Positions 1 to 9,364 of a stretch of DNA of 64,000 bases are shown here, piece after piece. Position 1 is the stretch's first letter, and each line of letters starts with the position of its first letter. Below the pieces are notes generated by a model. It had not been told where the DNA came from, searched no databases, and worked only from the letters and a program-made list of their open reading frames with translations. The stretch lies in contig CBIHOZ010000004.1 in the NCBI GenBank assembly GCA_966211525.1, forward strand, positions 1 through 64,000, in the 5' to 3' direction. Origin of the DNA: Ohtaekwangia sp966211525. GTDB lineage: Bacteria > Bacteroidota > Bacteroidia > Cytophagales > Cyclobacteriaceae. The translations under genes were made by a program, and so were the position numbers.

Positions 1-1
1 C

Positions 2-628
2 TCACATTTGCATTCAGCATTAATCTCACCGGATAATCGTTTCTTGTATGCTGCTGATCTCGGTACCGACAAGATATATATCTATAACTTCAACCTGAAG
101 AAAGGAACACTGGATGATTCCAACCAGAAAGAAGTGTCAGTAAAGGCCGGCACCGGTCCGCGACACTTTGCGTTCCATCCTTCCGGAAACTATATGTATG
201 TAGCGGAAGAGCTGACATCAACTGTAGCGACATTCAAAGTTGATAAGAAGACCGGCAATCTTACTATACTTCAGGATTCTGTAGTGTCCTTACCGAAAAC
301 ATTTACCGGCAAAAACACGGCTGCTGATATTCATGTAGATCCCAAAGGCAAGTTCCTGTATATGTCGAACCGCGGCTATAATGGTTTGAGTATATATAGT
401 ATTGGAGCGGATGGAAAGATAAAGCTTATAGGGCAACAAACTACCGGCGGCAGCACACCACGCAACTTCATGATCGACTCCAAAGGCGAGTATATATTTG
501 TAGCCCACCAGGACACCGACACCATTGCAGCGTTCCGCATCAACGCCAAGACAGGCAAGCTCTCGCCTGTAGGAAAACCTTTGAAAGTCCCGGCTCCCGT
601 ATGTTTGAAGATGATTACGCTACCTTGA
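2..628 (+). CDS. Lactonase-family beta-propeller protein (6-phosphogluconolactonase type), 5'-truncated
   Basis: C-terminal part of a seven-bladed beta-propeller of the lactonase (Pgl/YbhE-like) family, which includes cytosolic or periplasmic 6-phosphogluconolactonases. The frame is open to the left edge. A TTG at 8 is only the first possible start inside the window, and the residues before it (SH) continue the conserved blade motif HLHSALISPD, so the true start lies outside. Repeated blade signatures are visible: FLYAADLGTDKIY, GPRHFAFHPSG, YMYVAEE, DPKGKFLYMSNRG, TPRNFMIDSKGEYIF, and the typical closing VPAPVCLK. About half of the family's usual 350-400 residues is present. The exact substrate cannot be told from the sequence. 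Confidence 0.88.
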   Translation, partial: SHLHSALISPDNRFLYAADLGTDKIYIYNFNLKKGTLDDSNQKEVSVKAGTGPRHFAFHPSGNYMYVAEELTSTVATFKVDKKTGNLTILQDSVVSLPKTFTGKNTAADIHVDPKGKFLYMSNRGYNGLSIYSIGADGKIKLIGQQTTGGSTPRNFMIDSKGEYIFVAHQDTDTIAAFRINAKTGKLSPVGKPLKVPAPVCLKMITLP

Positions 629-975
629 AATAGCTGTGAGCTTCTGGCTACTAGCTGCTAGTAGAGTTTCGTAGACTATAGGTTTGTCTTACTAATTACG
701 AGGACAGTGATTCACCTTCTAGCCTCTTAGCTGCTGGAAGATTCTGGTAGGTTGTGCGATTGATGATGCTACTAGTTATAGTGTAAATGTATTTGCTGTT
801 ATAAATAAAAGCAGCTGCCGGCTTCTGATCTTACTAGCAGATGAGTTAAATATATAGTTATATTTTCACTCACAGTCTATAGTCAGAAACCAGCAGCCTT
901 TAAAACGCGAAGCTCATAGCTCAAAGCTCGCAGCTATCCAAGTCTTCCAGCAACTAGCAGCCAGAAGCCAGCAGC
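629..975. repeat. Intergenic region with imperfect inverted low-complexity words
   Basis: This 347-base gap between two convergent genes contains no convincing ORF. Its left end (about 629-680) is rich in words such as agctgctag and gagcttctggctactag. Its right end (about 900-980) carries the complementary words ctagcagccagaagcc and agctcatagctc. The two ends could therefore fold into a long imperfect hairpin and may end transcription from both sides. No poly-T terminator of standard form was seen. Confidence 0.5.
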
Positions 976-1734
976 CTAGTTAAACGACACCGAGTAGCTG
1001 TTCGTAACATAGTTCAGTCCTCCGCTTGATGAAGTGATCTCGTAGCCGAACTGTACATCGCCTACCGTTATATCGCCAAACCATCCGCGGGCTTTTACCC
1101 ATTCAGCAATTGCTTTTACATCTACTGTAGCGTTATTCGTTTTTGTAAGTCTCAGGAAAGAGTATACATAGTTATTTCCATTGTGTCCACGAAATACATT
1201 CCAGGTATGACCACCCACTGAAACATTGGTATGTGTAGCGATTGGATATCCGCTTGAATTCCAGTTATACGATATAGGCTTGATGTTACCACTGCCGTTT
1301 GAATTACTGGTATAGTTCATCCACAGCATAATTTCATGTTGCTTGGAGCTGTCCCAGATATCAAAAGTAGAAGCCCATGCACCTCCGGCCGGTGTTGTAG
1401 CACTAACTTTACTGGTGCAGGAAGTTAACGCACTTAATTTACGACCAACATAGCGTGTTGAGTTGGGATAGGATTTTATACCTCCGGTGTTTGGATGATT
1501 AGCCCACACGCCCCAGTTGCTATAGGAGTTGGCCCATATAGATTGTGGTCCGGGGCCGTTCTCTTGTCCCCATATATTATTATATATAGTATATCCTCCG
1601 TTGGACCATTGCGCCCACGTTTCACTGGAACCCCAGGCCGCGAGGACTTCGGCATCATTCGTTGGGGTAATTTCTTCTTGTTGACATGCGAACGTCATGC
1701 TCGCTAGAATGATAAATGCTAAAAGTTTTTTCAT
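976..1734 (-). CDS. Glycoside hydrolase family 12 lipoprotein (endo-beta-1,4-glucanase/xyloglucanase)
   Basis: Predicted to cleave internal beta-1,4 bonds of cellulose-like or xyloglucan chains at the cell surface. Residues 1-17 form a lipoprotein signal with lipobox SMTFAC (Cys17); the acidic QQEE after it resembles a Bacteroidota surface-export signal. The rest (about residues 34-252) matches the GH12 jelly-roll: YTIYNNIWG near the start, then EIMLWMNY with the presumed nucleophile Glu134, and VQFGYEI with the presumed acid/base Glu232. At 252 residues it is a single-domain enzyme of normal size. It lies near a GH5 lipoprotein gene at 2786-4519, suggesting a shared beta-glucan substrate. 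Substrate specificity within GH12 is not decided by sequence. Confidence 0.86.
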   Translation of the reverse strand: MKKLLAFIILASMTFACQQEEITPTNDAEVLAAWGSSETWAQWSNGGYTIYNNIWGQENGPGPQSIWANSYSNWGVWANHPNTGGIKSYPNSTRYVGRKLSALTSCTSKVSATTPAGGAWASTFDIWDSSKQHEIMLWMNYTSNSNGSGNIKPISYNWNSSGYPIATHTNVSVGGHTWNVFRGHNGNNYVYSFLRLTKTNNATVDVKAIAEWVKARGWFGDITVGDVQFGYEITSSSGGLNYVTNSYSVSFN

Positions 1735-1896
1735 TTGGTTGTTTGTTTAAATCGTTTGCATAAAAGTAGCAGCACACTACAGCATGTTTTGTTAACAAAT
1801 AGGGATGAAACAACCGAACAAGGGTATATTTTCTCTTAAAGAAGGGTATGATTCTGGTATTTCAATCGAAACTTCAAACGATTTCGATAGGTGTTA

Positions 1897-2385
1897 TCAC
1901 TTTGGTCGGCCCAAATCGAGCACCCAATAATCAGCCACTTTAGACGCTCCGATCTCGGTATAGGTGGTGTCCATCATGTTCTTGCAATGACTTTCACTTT
2001 CCTCCCACCCTTTCATAACATCAGCAACGGTAAAATAGCCGCGTGCTATATTCTCTCCTACATATATACCGCTATATCCGGCCTGCTGTGTGCGGATAAT
2101 GGGAGGCGTTCCGTCACGCGACATGTGACTGAGATAATTATAGGTATACATATCGGTCGCATGATCCTTTGCGGTCTGCTCAAGTGTATCGTTCGAGGTA
2201 ACAGGATCTACAGGTGGCATTACATCATCGCCACAGGTACATCCGGCAGCACGCAGTATATTTATAGCATGGAGTAATTCAGCGTGTACGTCCTCAGGCT
2301 TTGCAGGATCTTCATCATCCGAACAACTCACCATACTCAGGGCTACAGATAACACTAACACTATTCGAGGTATATCCAATTTCAT
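1897..2385 (-). CDS. CAP (SCP/PR1-like) domain lipoprotein
   Basis: Small secreted CAP-superfamily protein of 162 residues. An N-terminal lipobox (SMVSC, Cys21) is followed by SDDEDP, an acidic patch typical of surface-exposed lipoproteins in this phylum. The CAP core is visible as HAINILRAAG near residue 40, HATDMYTYNYLSHMSRDG, VGENIARGY and the final NMMDTTYTEIGASKV, the usual order of helix 1, the His-containing motif, GENI and the last strand. Bacterial CAP proteins have poorly defined functions (binding or proteolysis has been proposed), so none is assigned here. It stands between the GH12 gene and the divergent GH5 gene but need not share their function. Confidence 0.84.
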   Translation of the reverse strand: MKLDIPRIVLVLSVALSMVSCSDDEDPAKPEDVHAELLHAINILRAAGCTCGDDVMPPVDPVTSNDTLEQTAKDHATDMYTYNYLSHMSRDGTPPIIRTQQAGYSGIYVGENIARGYFTVADVMKGWEESESHCKNMMDTTYTEIGASKVADYWVLDLGRPK

Positions 2386-2785
2386 TTCATTGATATATTA
2401 TCCGTTACGGCTGGTCATTATTGGTGTATAATCAAACTATACTGTAATCAAATATAGGCATAGCGATTAATACATCATCTCACAACCTCAACGACATAAA
2501 ACCAAATGCTATTCCTCAAAACTATAGATCACGACAGTGTGATCAATGAAACATATTAAATCATAGAGCGCAACTTTTCCCGGTTATGTCGGGTCAGCTT
2601 CGCCAGACATTCCGGAAAATCCAGACAGGCCTTTTCGATGATGTTTATTCGCTTTTGGAAACATTCTGTTACCCATAAAGAAAGATTTTAACCCCACCGG
2701 AATGTCGAATTTCATTTTGTTTTGCAAACGAGTGAAACGATTCCCGAAAACGATAACGTATCCAACCGTTCCCTCCGGAGCAAGC
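2386..2785. promoter_or_regulatory. Intergenic region between divergent lipoprotein genes
   Basis: This 400-base gap separates the minus-strand CAP gene from the plus-strand GH5 gene, so it must hold both promoters. It is AT-rich from 2386 to 2570. No clear TTTG/TAnnTTTG pair, riboswitch or direct-repeat operator was recognised. Confidence 0.3.
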
Positions 2786-4519
2786 ATGAAAAAACATAAC
2801 TACATCAGCTATATTCTGATCATTCTTTTGGTTGCTGTCGGGGCGTGCAGTAAAGACGAACTAAATACACTTACTGTAAGTCAGCAAAAAGTAAACATCA
2901 ATGCTAACGGAGGCACTGCTAACATCACCGTTCAAACCGATGCTGATGCATGGAGCATCACGAACTCCGCTCCGGACTGGCTGAGCACATCAGCCACTAC
3001 CGGATCAGGCGGCCAGACAACGGTGACGCTGACCGTAAATAGCAGAACCTTGCAGACCCGCACGGCTACACTGATGTTTACAGCAGGCAATGCAAAGTCG
3101 GTTGAAGTAGTTGTTACGCAAGCCTCAGCAACACACCTATATATTACTACAACGGATCCCACCACCTTCACATTCAGTAAAACAGGCGGTACCCTGCCGC
3201 TTAAAATTACAACCGATGCAACACAATGGAGCCTCAGTGAAGATGCCGACTGGCTGGAATTTGCGCAGACCACCGGCAACACAGGTTCTACTACCATCAA
3301 CGCAACAGCATCAGCAAACACCGGAGCACAGCGCACTACAACGGTACGGGTAAGCGCAGAAGGTGCTGCCGATGTGCAGATCACCGTAACACAAAAAGGT
3401 TCTCTGTATCCAAGTTACAATACATCGCCTCTCGCTCCGGATGCTACCGGTATGAACAGTAATGCCGTTACGCTTGCTGCGAAAATGAAACTGGGCTGGA
3501 ATATAGGTAACACCCTTGAAGCTGTTGGCGGTGAAACTGCATGGGGAAATCCGAAAGTAACAAAGGCGTTGATCGACCTTGTGAAGCAAAATGGATTTAA
3601 TGCTATTCGCATTCCGTGTTCGTGGAATCAATATATGGCAAACAGTTCAACGGCTCAGCTCAAAACAGACTGGTTGAATCGCGTAAAAGAAGTAGTACAG
3701 TATTGTGTTGATAATGATATGTATGTAGTACTGAATATACACTGGGATGGCGGTTGGTTAGAGAACAATTGCACCGTTGTCAAGCAGGACGAGAACAATG
3801 CCAAGCAACAGGCTTTCTGGGAACAGATCGCTACTCACTTACGCGACTTCGATGAGCATTTACTCTTTGCCAGTGCGAATGAACCGAACGTAGAGAATGC
3901 CACTGAGATGTCGGTGTTAAGTTCGTATCACCAGACGTTTGTTAATGCTGTACGCTCTACGGGAGGCAAGAATAGTTATCGCGTGCTGGTGGTGCAAGGT
4001 CCTTCTACCGACATCGAGAAAACAAATACGCTCATGACGTCATTACCAACCGATGAAATTGCAAACCGGTTGATAGCTGAAATACATTTTTATACTCCGT
4101 ATCAATTCTGTCTTCTTACGAAAGATGAGAGCTGGGGAAATATGTTTTATTACTGGGGCAGCGGCTATCATTCTGCAACGGACGCTACACGCAATGCTAC
4201 ATGGGGTGAAGAAAGCACCGTTGACTCTCAGTTTAAATTGATGAAGACTAAATTTGTCGATAAAGGTATACCGGTTATCCTCGGTGAGTATGGTGCTATA
4301 CGGAGGTCACTGACCGGTGATGCCCTGAAATTGCACCTGGCATCACGTGCATATTATTTGAAGTATGTAACCAAACAAGCCAAAGCAAACGGAATTATAC
4401 CTTTCTATTGGGACACCGGTGCTATGGGCGACAATACTACAACGCTCTTCAACAGAAATTCCAATACCGTATACGATCAGGATGCTTTAGATGCTGTCAT
4501 CGCCGGGATAACAGAGTAG
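2786..4519 (+). CDS. BACON-BACON-GH5 endoglucanase lipoprotein
   Basis: Secreted beta-1,4-glucanase or xyloglucanase of glycoside hydrolase family 5, 577 residues from this start. The ATG at 2786 is preferred over the in-frame ATG at 2702 because it begins directly with a lipoprotein signal (lipobox VGAC, Cys21, then SKDE). Two BACON domains follow (about 27-117 and 118-205), each with the strand pattern WSITNSAPDWLS or WSLSEDADWLEF. The GH5 barrel runs from LGWNIGNTLE (near 230) onward, with the presumed acid/base Glu366 in SANEPN and nucleophile Glu501 in LGEYG. The architecture resembles BACON-GH5 xyloglucanases of Bacteroides. No SusC/SusD pair is nearby, so this is not a standard utilisation locus. 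Confidence 0.92.
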   Translation: MKKHNYISYILIILLVAVGACSKDELNTLTVSQQKVNINANGGTANITVQTDADAWSITNSAPDWLSTSATTGSGGQTTVTLTVNSRTLQTRTATLMFTAGNAKSVEVVVTQASATHLYITTTDPTTFTFSKTGGTLPLKITTDATQWSLSEDADWLEFAQTTGNTGSTTINATASANTGAQRTTTVRVSAEGAADVQITVTQKGSLYPSYNTSPLAPDATGMNSNAVTLAAKMKLGWNIGNTLEAVGGETAWGNPKVTKALIDLVKQNGFNAIRIPCSWNQYMANSSTAQLKTDWLNRVKEVVQYCVDNDMYVVLNIHWDGGWLENNCTVVKQDENNAKQQAFWEQIATHLRDFDEHLLFASANEPNVENATEMSVLSSYHQTFVNAVRSTGGKNSYRVLVVQGPSTDIEKTNTLMTSLPTDEIANRLIAEIHFYTPYQFCLLTKDESWGNMFYYWGSGYHSATDATRNATWGEESTVDSQFKLMKTKFVDKGIPVILGEYGAIRRSLTGDALKLHLASRAYYLKYVTKQAKANGIIPFYWDTGAMGDNTTTLFNRNSNTVYDQDALDAVIAGITE

Positions 4520-4636
4520 CAGATTCGTTAATCGTTATAAGTTAATCGTTAATCGTTCGTGACAATTATATATCATCTCACACAATTAACGTATAACGAT
4601 TAACGGATAACGATTCACAACCCTTATATCACTTCG
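4520..4636. repeat. Intergenic inverted repeat built from ttaatcgtt words
   Basis: Bases 4526-4548 (starts cgttaatcgttataa) are the reverse complement of 4583-4605 with two mismatches in 23. The repeat lies between the 3' ends of convergent genes and could form a bidirectional terminator-like hairpin with a 34-base loop. The same short word ttaatcgtt recurs within each arm. Confidence 0.65.
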
Positions 4637-7600
4637 TTATACTTTGAAGAACACCTTAAAGGTGGTTCCAACATCGAGGTTGCTTTCAACTTCAATTTTT
4701 CCACCTAATGCCAAGATTTGAGCTTTGGTCTGATAAAGACCTAGGCCTTTGCCTTGTATATGCAAGTGGAATCTTCCATATAGTGTAAAGATCCGATCTT
4801 TGAATTTTGTCAGATCGATACCCAAGCCGTTATCAGTAACGATAAGACAGAGATGTTCACCGGTGTTGATGGTGGTTATCGTTATGAAAGGATTTCGATC
4901 AGGATGTTTAAATTTAATACTGTTGCTTAGCAACGCATATACGATGTTATCGAAATAAGGCTTGGAAGTCATTATCAACTGTCCTTTAGAAAAGTTGGTT
5001 TGGATGCTGGCACCGCTATCAACGATTTCTTTTTCAAGACTTGAAATTACTTTGGCGAGTCCATCTTCAAGATCATACGCTTCCAGGTGACTCGGTGTAT
5101 TTTTAATCCGCAAAATTTGATTGAGATCCCTGATCACTGAATCGACTTCTTCTGCAGTAAAAACCATTTTGTCAGCAATGGTCTTAATTTCACTGAGATC
5201 AGTAGTCATGTTTAAAATCGTTCCGAGCCCCAGCATTCTGGCCACGGGTCCTCGCAGATTGTGAGCCGTGACGAACGCAAATTCTTCAAGTTGGTGATTG
5301 TATTCTACAAGCTCCTTTGTTCTTTTATGCACTTCAACTTCGAGCGTTTCATTTCTGGTCGTGATCTCTCTGTTCTGGTTTTCAATCGTAATTTTCGCTT
5401 CATAGAGTTGATGGTTTTGCTCCGCCAGCAAATTGCTTTGCGTAAGCAGTTCTTCATTTGCATTGATCAACTCACTGGTTTTGTCTTTAATAATCGTCTG
5501 TAGTACTTCCTTCTGTTTTTTTATCCTTCGTATAGTAAGCTGTACAACGAGGAAGACCAGCGTAACGGAGGTAACTATATATGCAATATAAGCCAGCCAT
5601 GTTCTATACCACGGTGGATTAATATGAAAAGAAAACGAAACAGGTTCGCTAATGATGCTATATATATTTTTCGTCCGCACATAAAACGTATAATCTCCTT
5701 CGGGTAAATTGGTAAAAAAAGCCTCCCGGGCTAATGTCCAGTCAGACCATTTATCTTCAAAACCATCCATTTTATATTGATACAGATTCTTTTCATTCTC
5801 TTCCAGGAAAGAACAGAGAAATTCAAATTTGAAATTGTTGAAGGCAAAAGGCAGCGAATGAATCGAATCCTTCGATGTGCTTTGATAGATCAGAGAATCA
5901 CTCGCCCAAACTTTTTGTATCGATAATTGTATAGGGTCGTTGTAGAAGACTTTTTGATCGGGGTTGTAGCTGATAATTTTTTGATTATTTCCGATCCACA
6001 CTTCTCCCGCGTTTGTAACCAGCAAAGGCGCATCTACATCGATTCTTGTATTACTGAAGGTAACGGCTAATTTATTGAATGGCGCTACTAAAAGTTTGAA
6101 ACTGCCATCGACTTGTTTTTTTAATACTCCCGCAGTTTCTTTTCCCTGAGGCATCGCAGCCCAGAAATATATATCCCCTTCGGCACTTTCTATAAGGGAA
6201 TAAATGCATACTCCTTTTCCCAATACTTTTCTATATCGCTCGTGAGGTTCAAAACGATTCGTGCTTGCGTTGTAACTATATATACCGTCAGCAGTAGCTA
6301 CAACAAGCTGTCCACCTAAACGATAAATCCTGTTGTTGGCATTTGATGGTAACCCGTTAGCCTTGCCGTAGAAAGATATTGAAGCAACTGTATCCATTGA
6401 CTTATTCAACACCAACTTCCAAATGCCTGCCCTATAATTACTAATCCAGATATTCCCTTCTTCGTCTTCCAGCATTCGGTGCATCTCTGCCTGGAATCCA
6501 TTGACTATTTTCTTTGTCCAACGATGTTCTTTTTGTTGCATAACCCAGAGTGTATCACTTGTGCCCACGAGCATGCTTTCCGGGTGTTGCCTCCGTTCGC
6601 ATAAAGTTGTTACCCATGGGATATCTGCAATCCGGGTTACTTTTTTTCCATCCAGTTCCAATACACCGGATTCACTGCACGCATAAAGTTTACTATGGAA
6701 ATTAAAAAAATTCCAGGTAATGCCTTCGCTATGCGCAAGGGGTGTAAACGTATCTCGATCCTCTTGGTATAAAATGCCATAGGGCGTTCCTGCATATTGA
6801 TGCTTCCCGTTTTTTCCGAGTGCTATGATTAAGCCATGCAAACCGTTTTTACTGTCGTAGATCGAAAGAGGCGAGCTCGTTATAGCTTGCACGATATGTA
6901 AATCTGTATTTACCCAGAGGTTGTGTTGCTTGTCTTCGAATAGAAGCAAACTTGAAGGTGGTGTATCAATTTCGAGGCGTGATAGTAATTTCCCGTTGCT
7001 ATTAAAGAAGAGAAGTGCCGATCCGATGCTTACTACAATGTTGTCGTTGCTAAGCCTTTGGATATCTTCTATCGGGAGCCTCTTTATATTCCTGCTAAGT
7101 TCCTCGGCACATACACGACATTGTTCGTTCTTTTTACCGATACACGAGACTTGATTTCTGTCATCCAGTGTTAAATAACTGTCGGACGAGTATTTCACAA
7201 GCTTCTTCGTTTTTCCTATATAAAGTTCCGGTTCAAGTAAATGATTCTTATACCTCCATAAGCTGTCATTTTTTAAAAGATATAGTCTGTCTTTATTGAC
7301 GATTAATCCGCGGCTATTGACATCCAGAATATGAAACCGATCATTGCTATATATGTATATGTGATCGCGTGACAAGAAAAAGACTTCACCATGAAAGACT
7401 TTGATCGAAAAATTGTGCAAATTCTTTCTTTTTGATTCGGGTAGTTTTAAAAGTAAGGATTGATACTTATAATTTCCGTTGATTTCCCTGCTGAAATATC
7501 CCAATTCATTTGGGGATGTTACGTAAATTTTATTAGTCGAGTCTGTGTCTACCGCATATACAGCCTCTTTGTTGGGCAATGAAATAAGATTCCACCTGAC

Positions 7601-7804
7601 TCCATCATATCGAATAACCCCCTCTGCGTTGGCAACATAAATAACATCCTGATCATCCTGTTGTATATCCCAATTCTGGCTGGTACCCTGATATACTTCT
7701 ATTGGATAATTCTGAATAAACGGTTGTTGTCCGTAAGCAGTAAAACAGTTTAAAAAAAATATGCAGGTAATTATCAGATAGTAATGCATAGATCGTTCAT
7801 TCAT
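4637..7804 (-). CDS. Two-component sensor histidine kinase with periplasmic propeller and Y_Y_Y domain
   Basis: Large inner-membrane sensor of 1055 residues. An N-terminal signal peptide (cut near FTAYGQ) leads into a periplasmic beta-propeller with Reg_prop-like repeats (for example IYVANAEGVIRYDG and NLWVNTDLH). A Y_Y_Y domain follows (about 655-730, FEDKWSDWT and GDYTFYVRTKN), then one membrane span near 735-757 and a coiled coil rich in Glu/Asn. The kinase core has the phospho-acceptor His848 in TAHNLRGPVAR, an N-box near 960 (ALLSNSIKF), DNGLGID near 990 and GKGLGLY near 1017. Unlike classical hybrid two-component regulators of polysaccharide loci, it ends after the ATPase domain, with no receiver or AraC domain, so it needs a separate response regulator. 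None is encoded in the window. Confidence 0.9.
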   Translation of the reverse strand: MNERSMHYYLIITCIFFLNCFTAYGQQPFIQNYPIEVYQGTSQNWDIQQDDQDVIYVANAEGVIRYDGVRWNLISLPNKEAVYAVDTDSTNKIYVTSPNELGYFSREINGNYKYQSLLLKLPESKRKNLHNFSIKVFHGEVFFLSRDHIYIYSNDRFHILDVNSRGLIVNKDRLYLLKNDSLWRYKNHLLEPELYIGKTKKLVKYSSDSYLTLDDRNQVSCIGKKNEQCRVCAEELSRNIKRLPIEDIQRLSNDNIVVSIGSALLFFNSNGKLLSRLEIDTPPSSLLLFEDKQHNLWVNTDLHIVQAITSSPLSIYDSKNGLHGLIIALGKNGKHQYAGTPYGILYQEDRDTFTPLAHSEGITWNFFNFHSKLYACSESGVLELDGKKVTRIADIPWVTTLCERRQHPESMLVGTSDTLWVMQQKEHRWTKKIVNGFQAEMHRMLEDEEGNIWISNYRAGIWKLVLNKSMDTVASISFYGKANGLPSNANNRIYRLGGQLVVATADGIYSYNASTNRFEPHERYRKVLGKGVCIYSLIESAEGDIYFWAAMPQGKETAGVLKKQVDGSFKLLVAPFNKLAVTFSNTRIDVDAPLLVTNAGEVWIGNNQKIISYNPDQKVFYNDPIQLSIQKVWASDSLIYQSTSKDSIHSLPFAFNNFKFEFLCSFLEENEKNLYQYKMDGFEDKWSDWTLAREAFFTNLPEGDYTFYVRTKNIYSIISEPVSFSFHINPPWYRTWLAYIAYIVTSVTLVFLVVQLTIRRIKKQKEVLQTIIKDKTSELINANEELLTQSNLLAEQNHQLYEAKITIENQNREITTRNETLEVEVHKRTKELVEYNHQLEEFAFVTAHNLRGPVARMLGLGTILNMTTDLSEIKTIADKMVFTAEEVDSVIRDLNQILRIKNTPSHLEAYDLEDGLAKVISSLEKEIVDSGASIQTNFSKGQLIMTSKPYFDNIVYALLSNSIKFKHPDRNPFITITTINTGEHLCLIVTDNGLGIDLTKFKDRIFTLYGRFHLHIQGKGLGLYQTKAQILALGGKIEVESNLDVGTTFKVFFKV

Positions 7805-8103
7805 TATGCGTATCCGGATTACTTGGATTCATTTGGTATATATCAGGCATTAACAAATAAGAGATCTAATTTTGCCTCCGTTAAGCATTCGAGACATTTG
7901 AAATTAGTGATCTGATATTTTGGGAATGTCTGACGCCATAAACTCAACTTCACCGATTTGTATTTGTCTATGCAAGAACACAAAATCAATTAATTACTGG
8001 TGTCAGGTTAAATAATTGTAAAAAGCTCCAGTATATACTTACACTAACATCCGTACTATTACCTAGACAACTGCAAAAGAGAATTCGATAAAAGCAAAAA
8101 AAA
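7805..8103. promoter_or_regulatory. Upstream region of the sensor kinase gene, no recognised site
   Basis: About 300 AT-rich bases between the kinase start and the terminator of the next gene. It should hold the kinase promoter. No riboswitch, tRNA or ORF with a family signature was seen. Confidence 0.3.
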
Positions 8104-8142
8104 GAAGCGTGAAGTTTTTCAACTTCACGCTTCCGATTTTTT
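8094..8142 (-). terminator. Bidirectional intrinsic terminator
   Basis: A perfect 13-bp stem (8104-8116 with 8121-8133, gaagcgtgaagtt against its complement) has a 4-base loop. It is flanked by an A-run at 8096-8103 and a T-run at 8136-8142. On the minus strand it ends the reductase transcript. Confidence 0.85.
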
Positions 8143-8279
8143 AGAGCAGAAGGATTCACGTGTTCAATTCATTGCGAAAAGTATAGTCTTCTGCACTATA
8201 TATCACGCTGTTCGCGGGGTCACTGAATTAATCAGTGCAGCGTTGATGGATTGAGCTTCGATTGTTGTGGTTGTGCTTA

Positions 8280-9305
8280 TCAATTGCCGTACGACAACAC
8301 TTCGTCCCAGACTTTTCGCAATACGGGTATACCATGCGCGATATTCCTTTCACGAATTCTGCTGACATGCTCGCCCGGGTAGCGTATATCTTTACCAGGC
8401 TCTGCCGGTTGTGATGTGTGATAATCCTGAATGATTTGTTCCAGTGAATTTGCTATAGCAGGAAAGTGACCAAGCTTCTTAATATCAATCGCTATATATA
8501 CCTGTGAGAGTGCATGCTCGGCTTCCTTTTTGGAAATTTCATGTGTAGATAATCCTCCGGAGAGTATAGTGGCGAGTATATCCAATAGCAACGACATCCC
8601 CGCTCCTTTCCAGTAACCGATCGGCAACACTCTGCGCGATGCCAGTATCATTCCGGCATCTTTCGTAAGATTACCAGCTTCATCATAACCGCCCGGCACA
8701 GGAAGCTGCTCACCTTTCGAATGATATTGATCCAATGCACCATATGAGTATTGCGACATGGCGGTGTCCAACACAATCGCTTCATCGTTATAGGGCACCG
8801 CTATCACCAGCGGGTTATTGCCGAGTTTACTATCAACAGCACCCCATGCAGGCATGTTAGCAAGCGTATTCGTCCAGCCAATAAATATATATCCTTTGCG
8901 TGCTGTGTGCCATCCATAGTATCCACCGCGCATCCAGTGGTTGGTGTTTGACAATGCTATGCATCCTATACCGTGCGCAGAAGCCAACGCCATAGCATGA
9001 TCGGATGCATCAATTGCGTTGAGTGGTCCCGGTCCCAGATTACCATTCCATTGTTCAATAGCACCGAAGCCTTCCATGCGCGATGGACCCTGATCTACTC
9101 TTATATACCCGCTGCGGATATAAGATATAAATCGCGGGAACCGGTTGACGCCATGCGTATATATACCTTCTGCACTGTTAATGGCAAAGATGGAAGCACA
9201 CGTGGCTGCTTTCTCCGGAGTAAAGCCGTGCTCTAGCAGTGCCTGAAGAAATGTATCGTACATCTGCTGGTACGGTACCTGTATAAAGTCTTTTTTGTTA
9301 TCCAT
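8280..9305 (-). CDS. dlgD: 2,3-diketo-L-gulonate reductase-like (YiaK/DlgD, Ldh_2 family) oxidoreductase
   Basis: NAD(P)H-dependent cytosolic oxidoreductase of the malate/L-lactate dehydrogenase (Ldh_2) family, 341 residues, close to the family's usual 330-350. It reads closely like E. coli YiaK, which reduces 2,3-diketo-L-gulonate in L-ascorbate/L-lyxose breakdown. The YTHGVNRF segment carries the presumed catalytic His51; the nucleotide-binding stretch has NHWMRGGYYGW, WTNTLANMPAWG and GNNPL; YWKGAGMSLLLD lies near residue 240. It is monocistronic, with a terminator on either side. The substrate may differ from YiaK's because no other diketogulonate genes are present. Confidence 0.85.
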   Translation of the reverse strand: MDNKKDFIQVPYQQMYDTFLQALLEHGFTPEKAATCASIFAINSAEGIYTHGVNRFPRFISYIRSGYIRVDQGPSRMEGFGAIEQWNGNLGPGPLNAIDASDHAMALASAHGIGCIALSNTNHWMRGGYYGWHTARKGYIFIGWTNTLANMPAWGAVDSKLGNNPLVIAVPYNDEAIVLDTAMSQYSYGALDQYHSKGEQLPVPGGYDEAGNLTKDAGMILASRRVLPIGYWKGAGMSLLLDILATILSGGLSTHEISKKEAEHALSQVYIAIDIKKLGHFPAIANSLEQIIQDYHTSQPAEPGKDIRYPGEHVSRIRERNIAHGIPVLRKVWDEVLSYGN

Positions 9306-9341
9306 AAAAAAAGCGCCAGCACGTTTATCACGCTGGCGCTT
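9306..9341 (-). terminator. Intrinsic terminator after the OmpA-family gene
   Basis: A 10-bp stem (9311-9320 with 9332-9341, aagcgccagc against gctggcgctt) stands on the minus strand downstream of the OmpA-family gene. It is followed by a T-run (plus-strand A-run 9306-9312). It abuts the start codon of the reductase gene, so the reductase needs its own promoter or read-through. Confidence 0.75.
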
Positions 9342-9364
9342 TTAAGATAAGAAATGCTTTCGAC

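Noticed and set aside
2584..2787. Minus-strand ORF of 67 codons upstream of the GH5 gene
   Set aside because: It overlaps the GH5 start region and shows no conserved features; likely chance.
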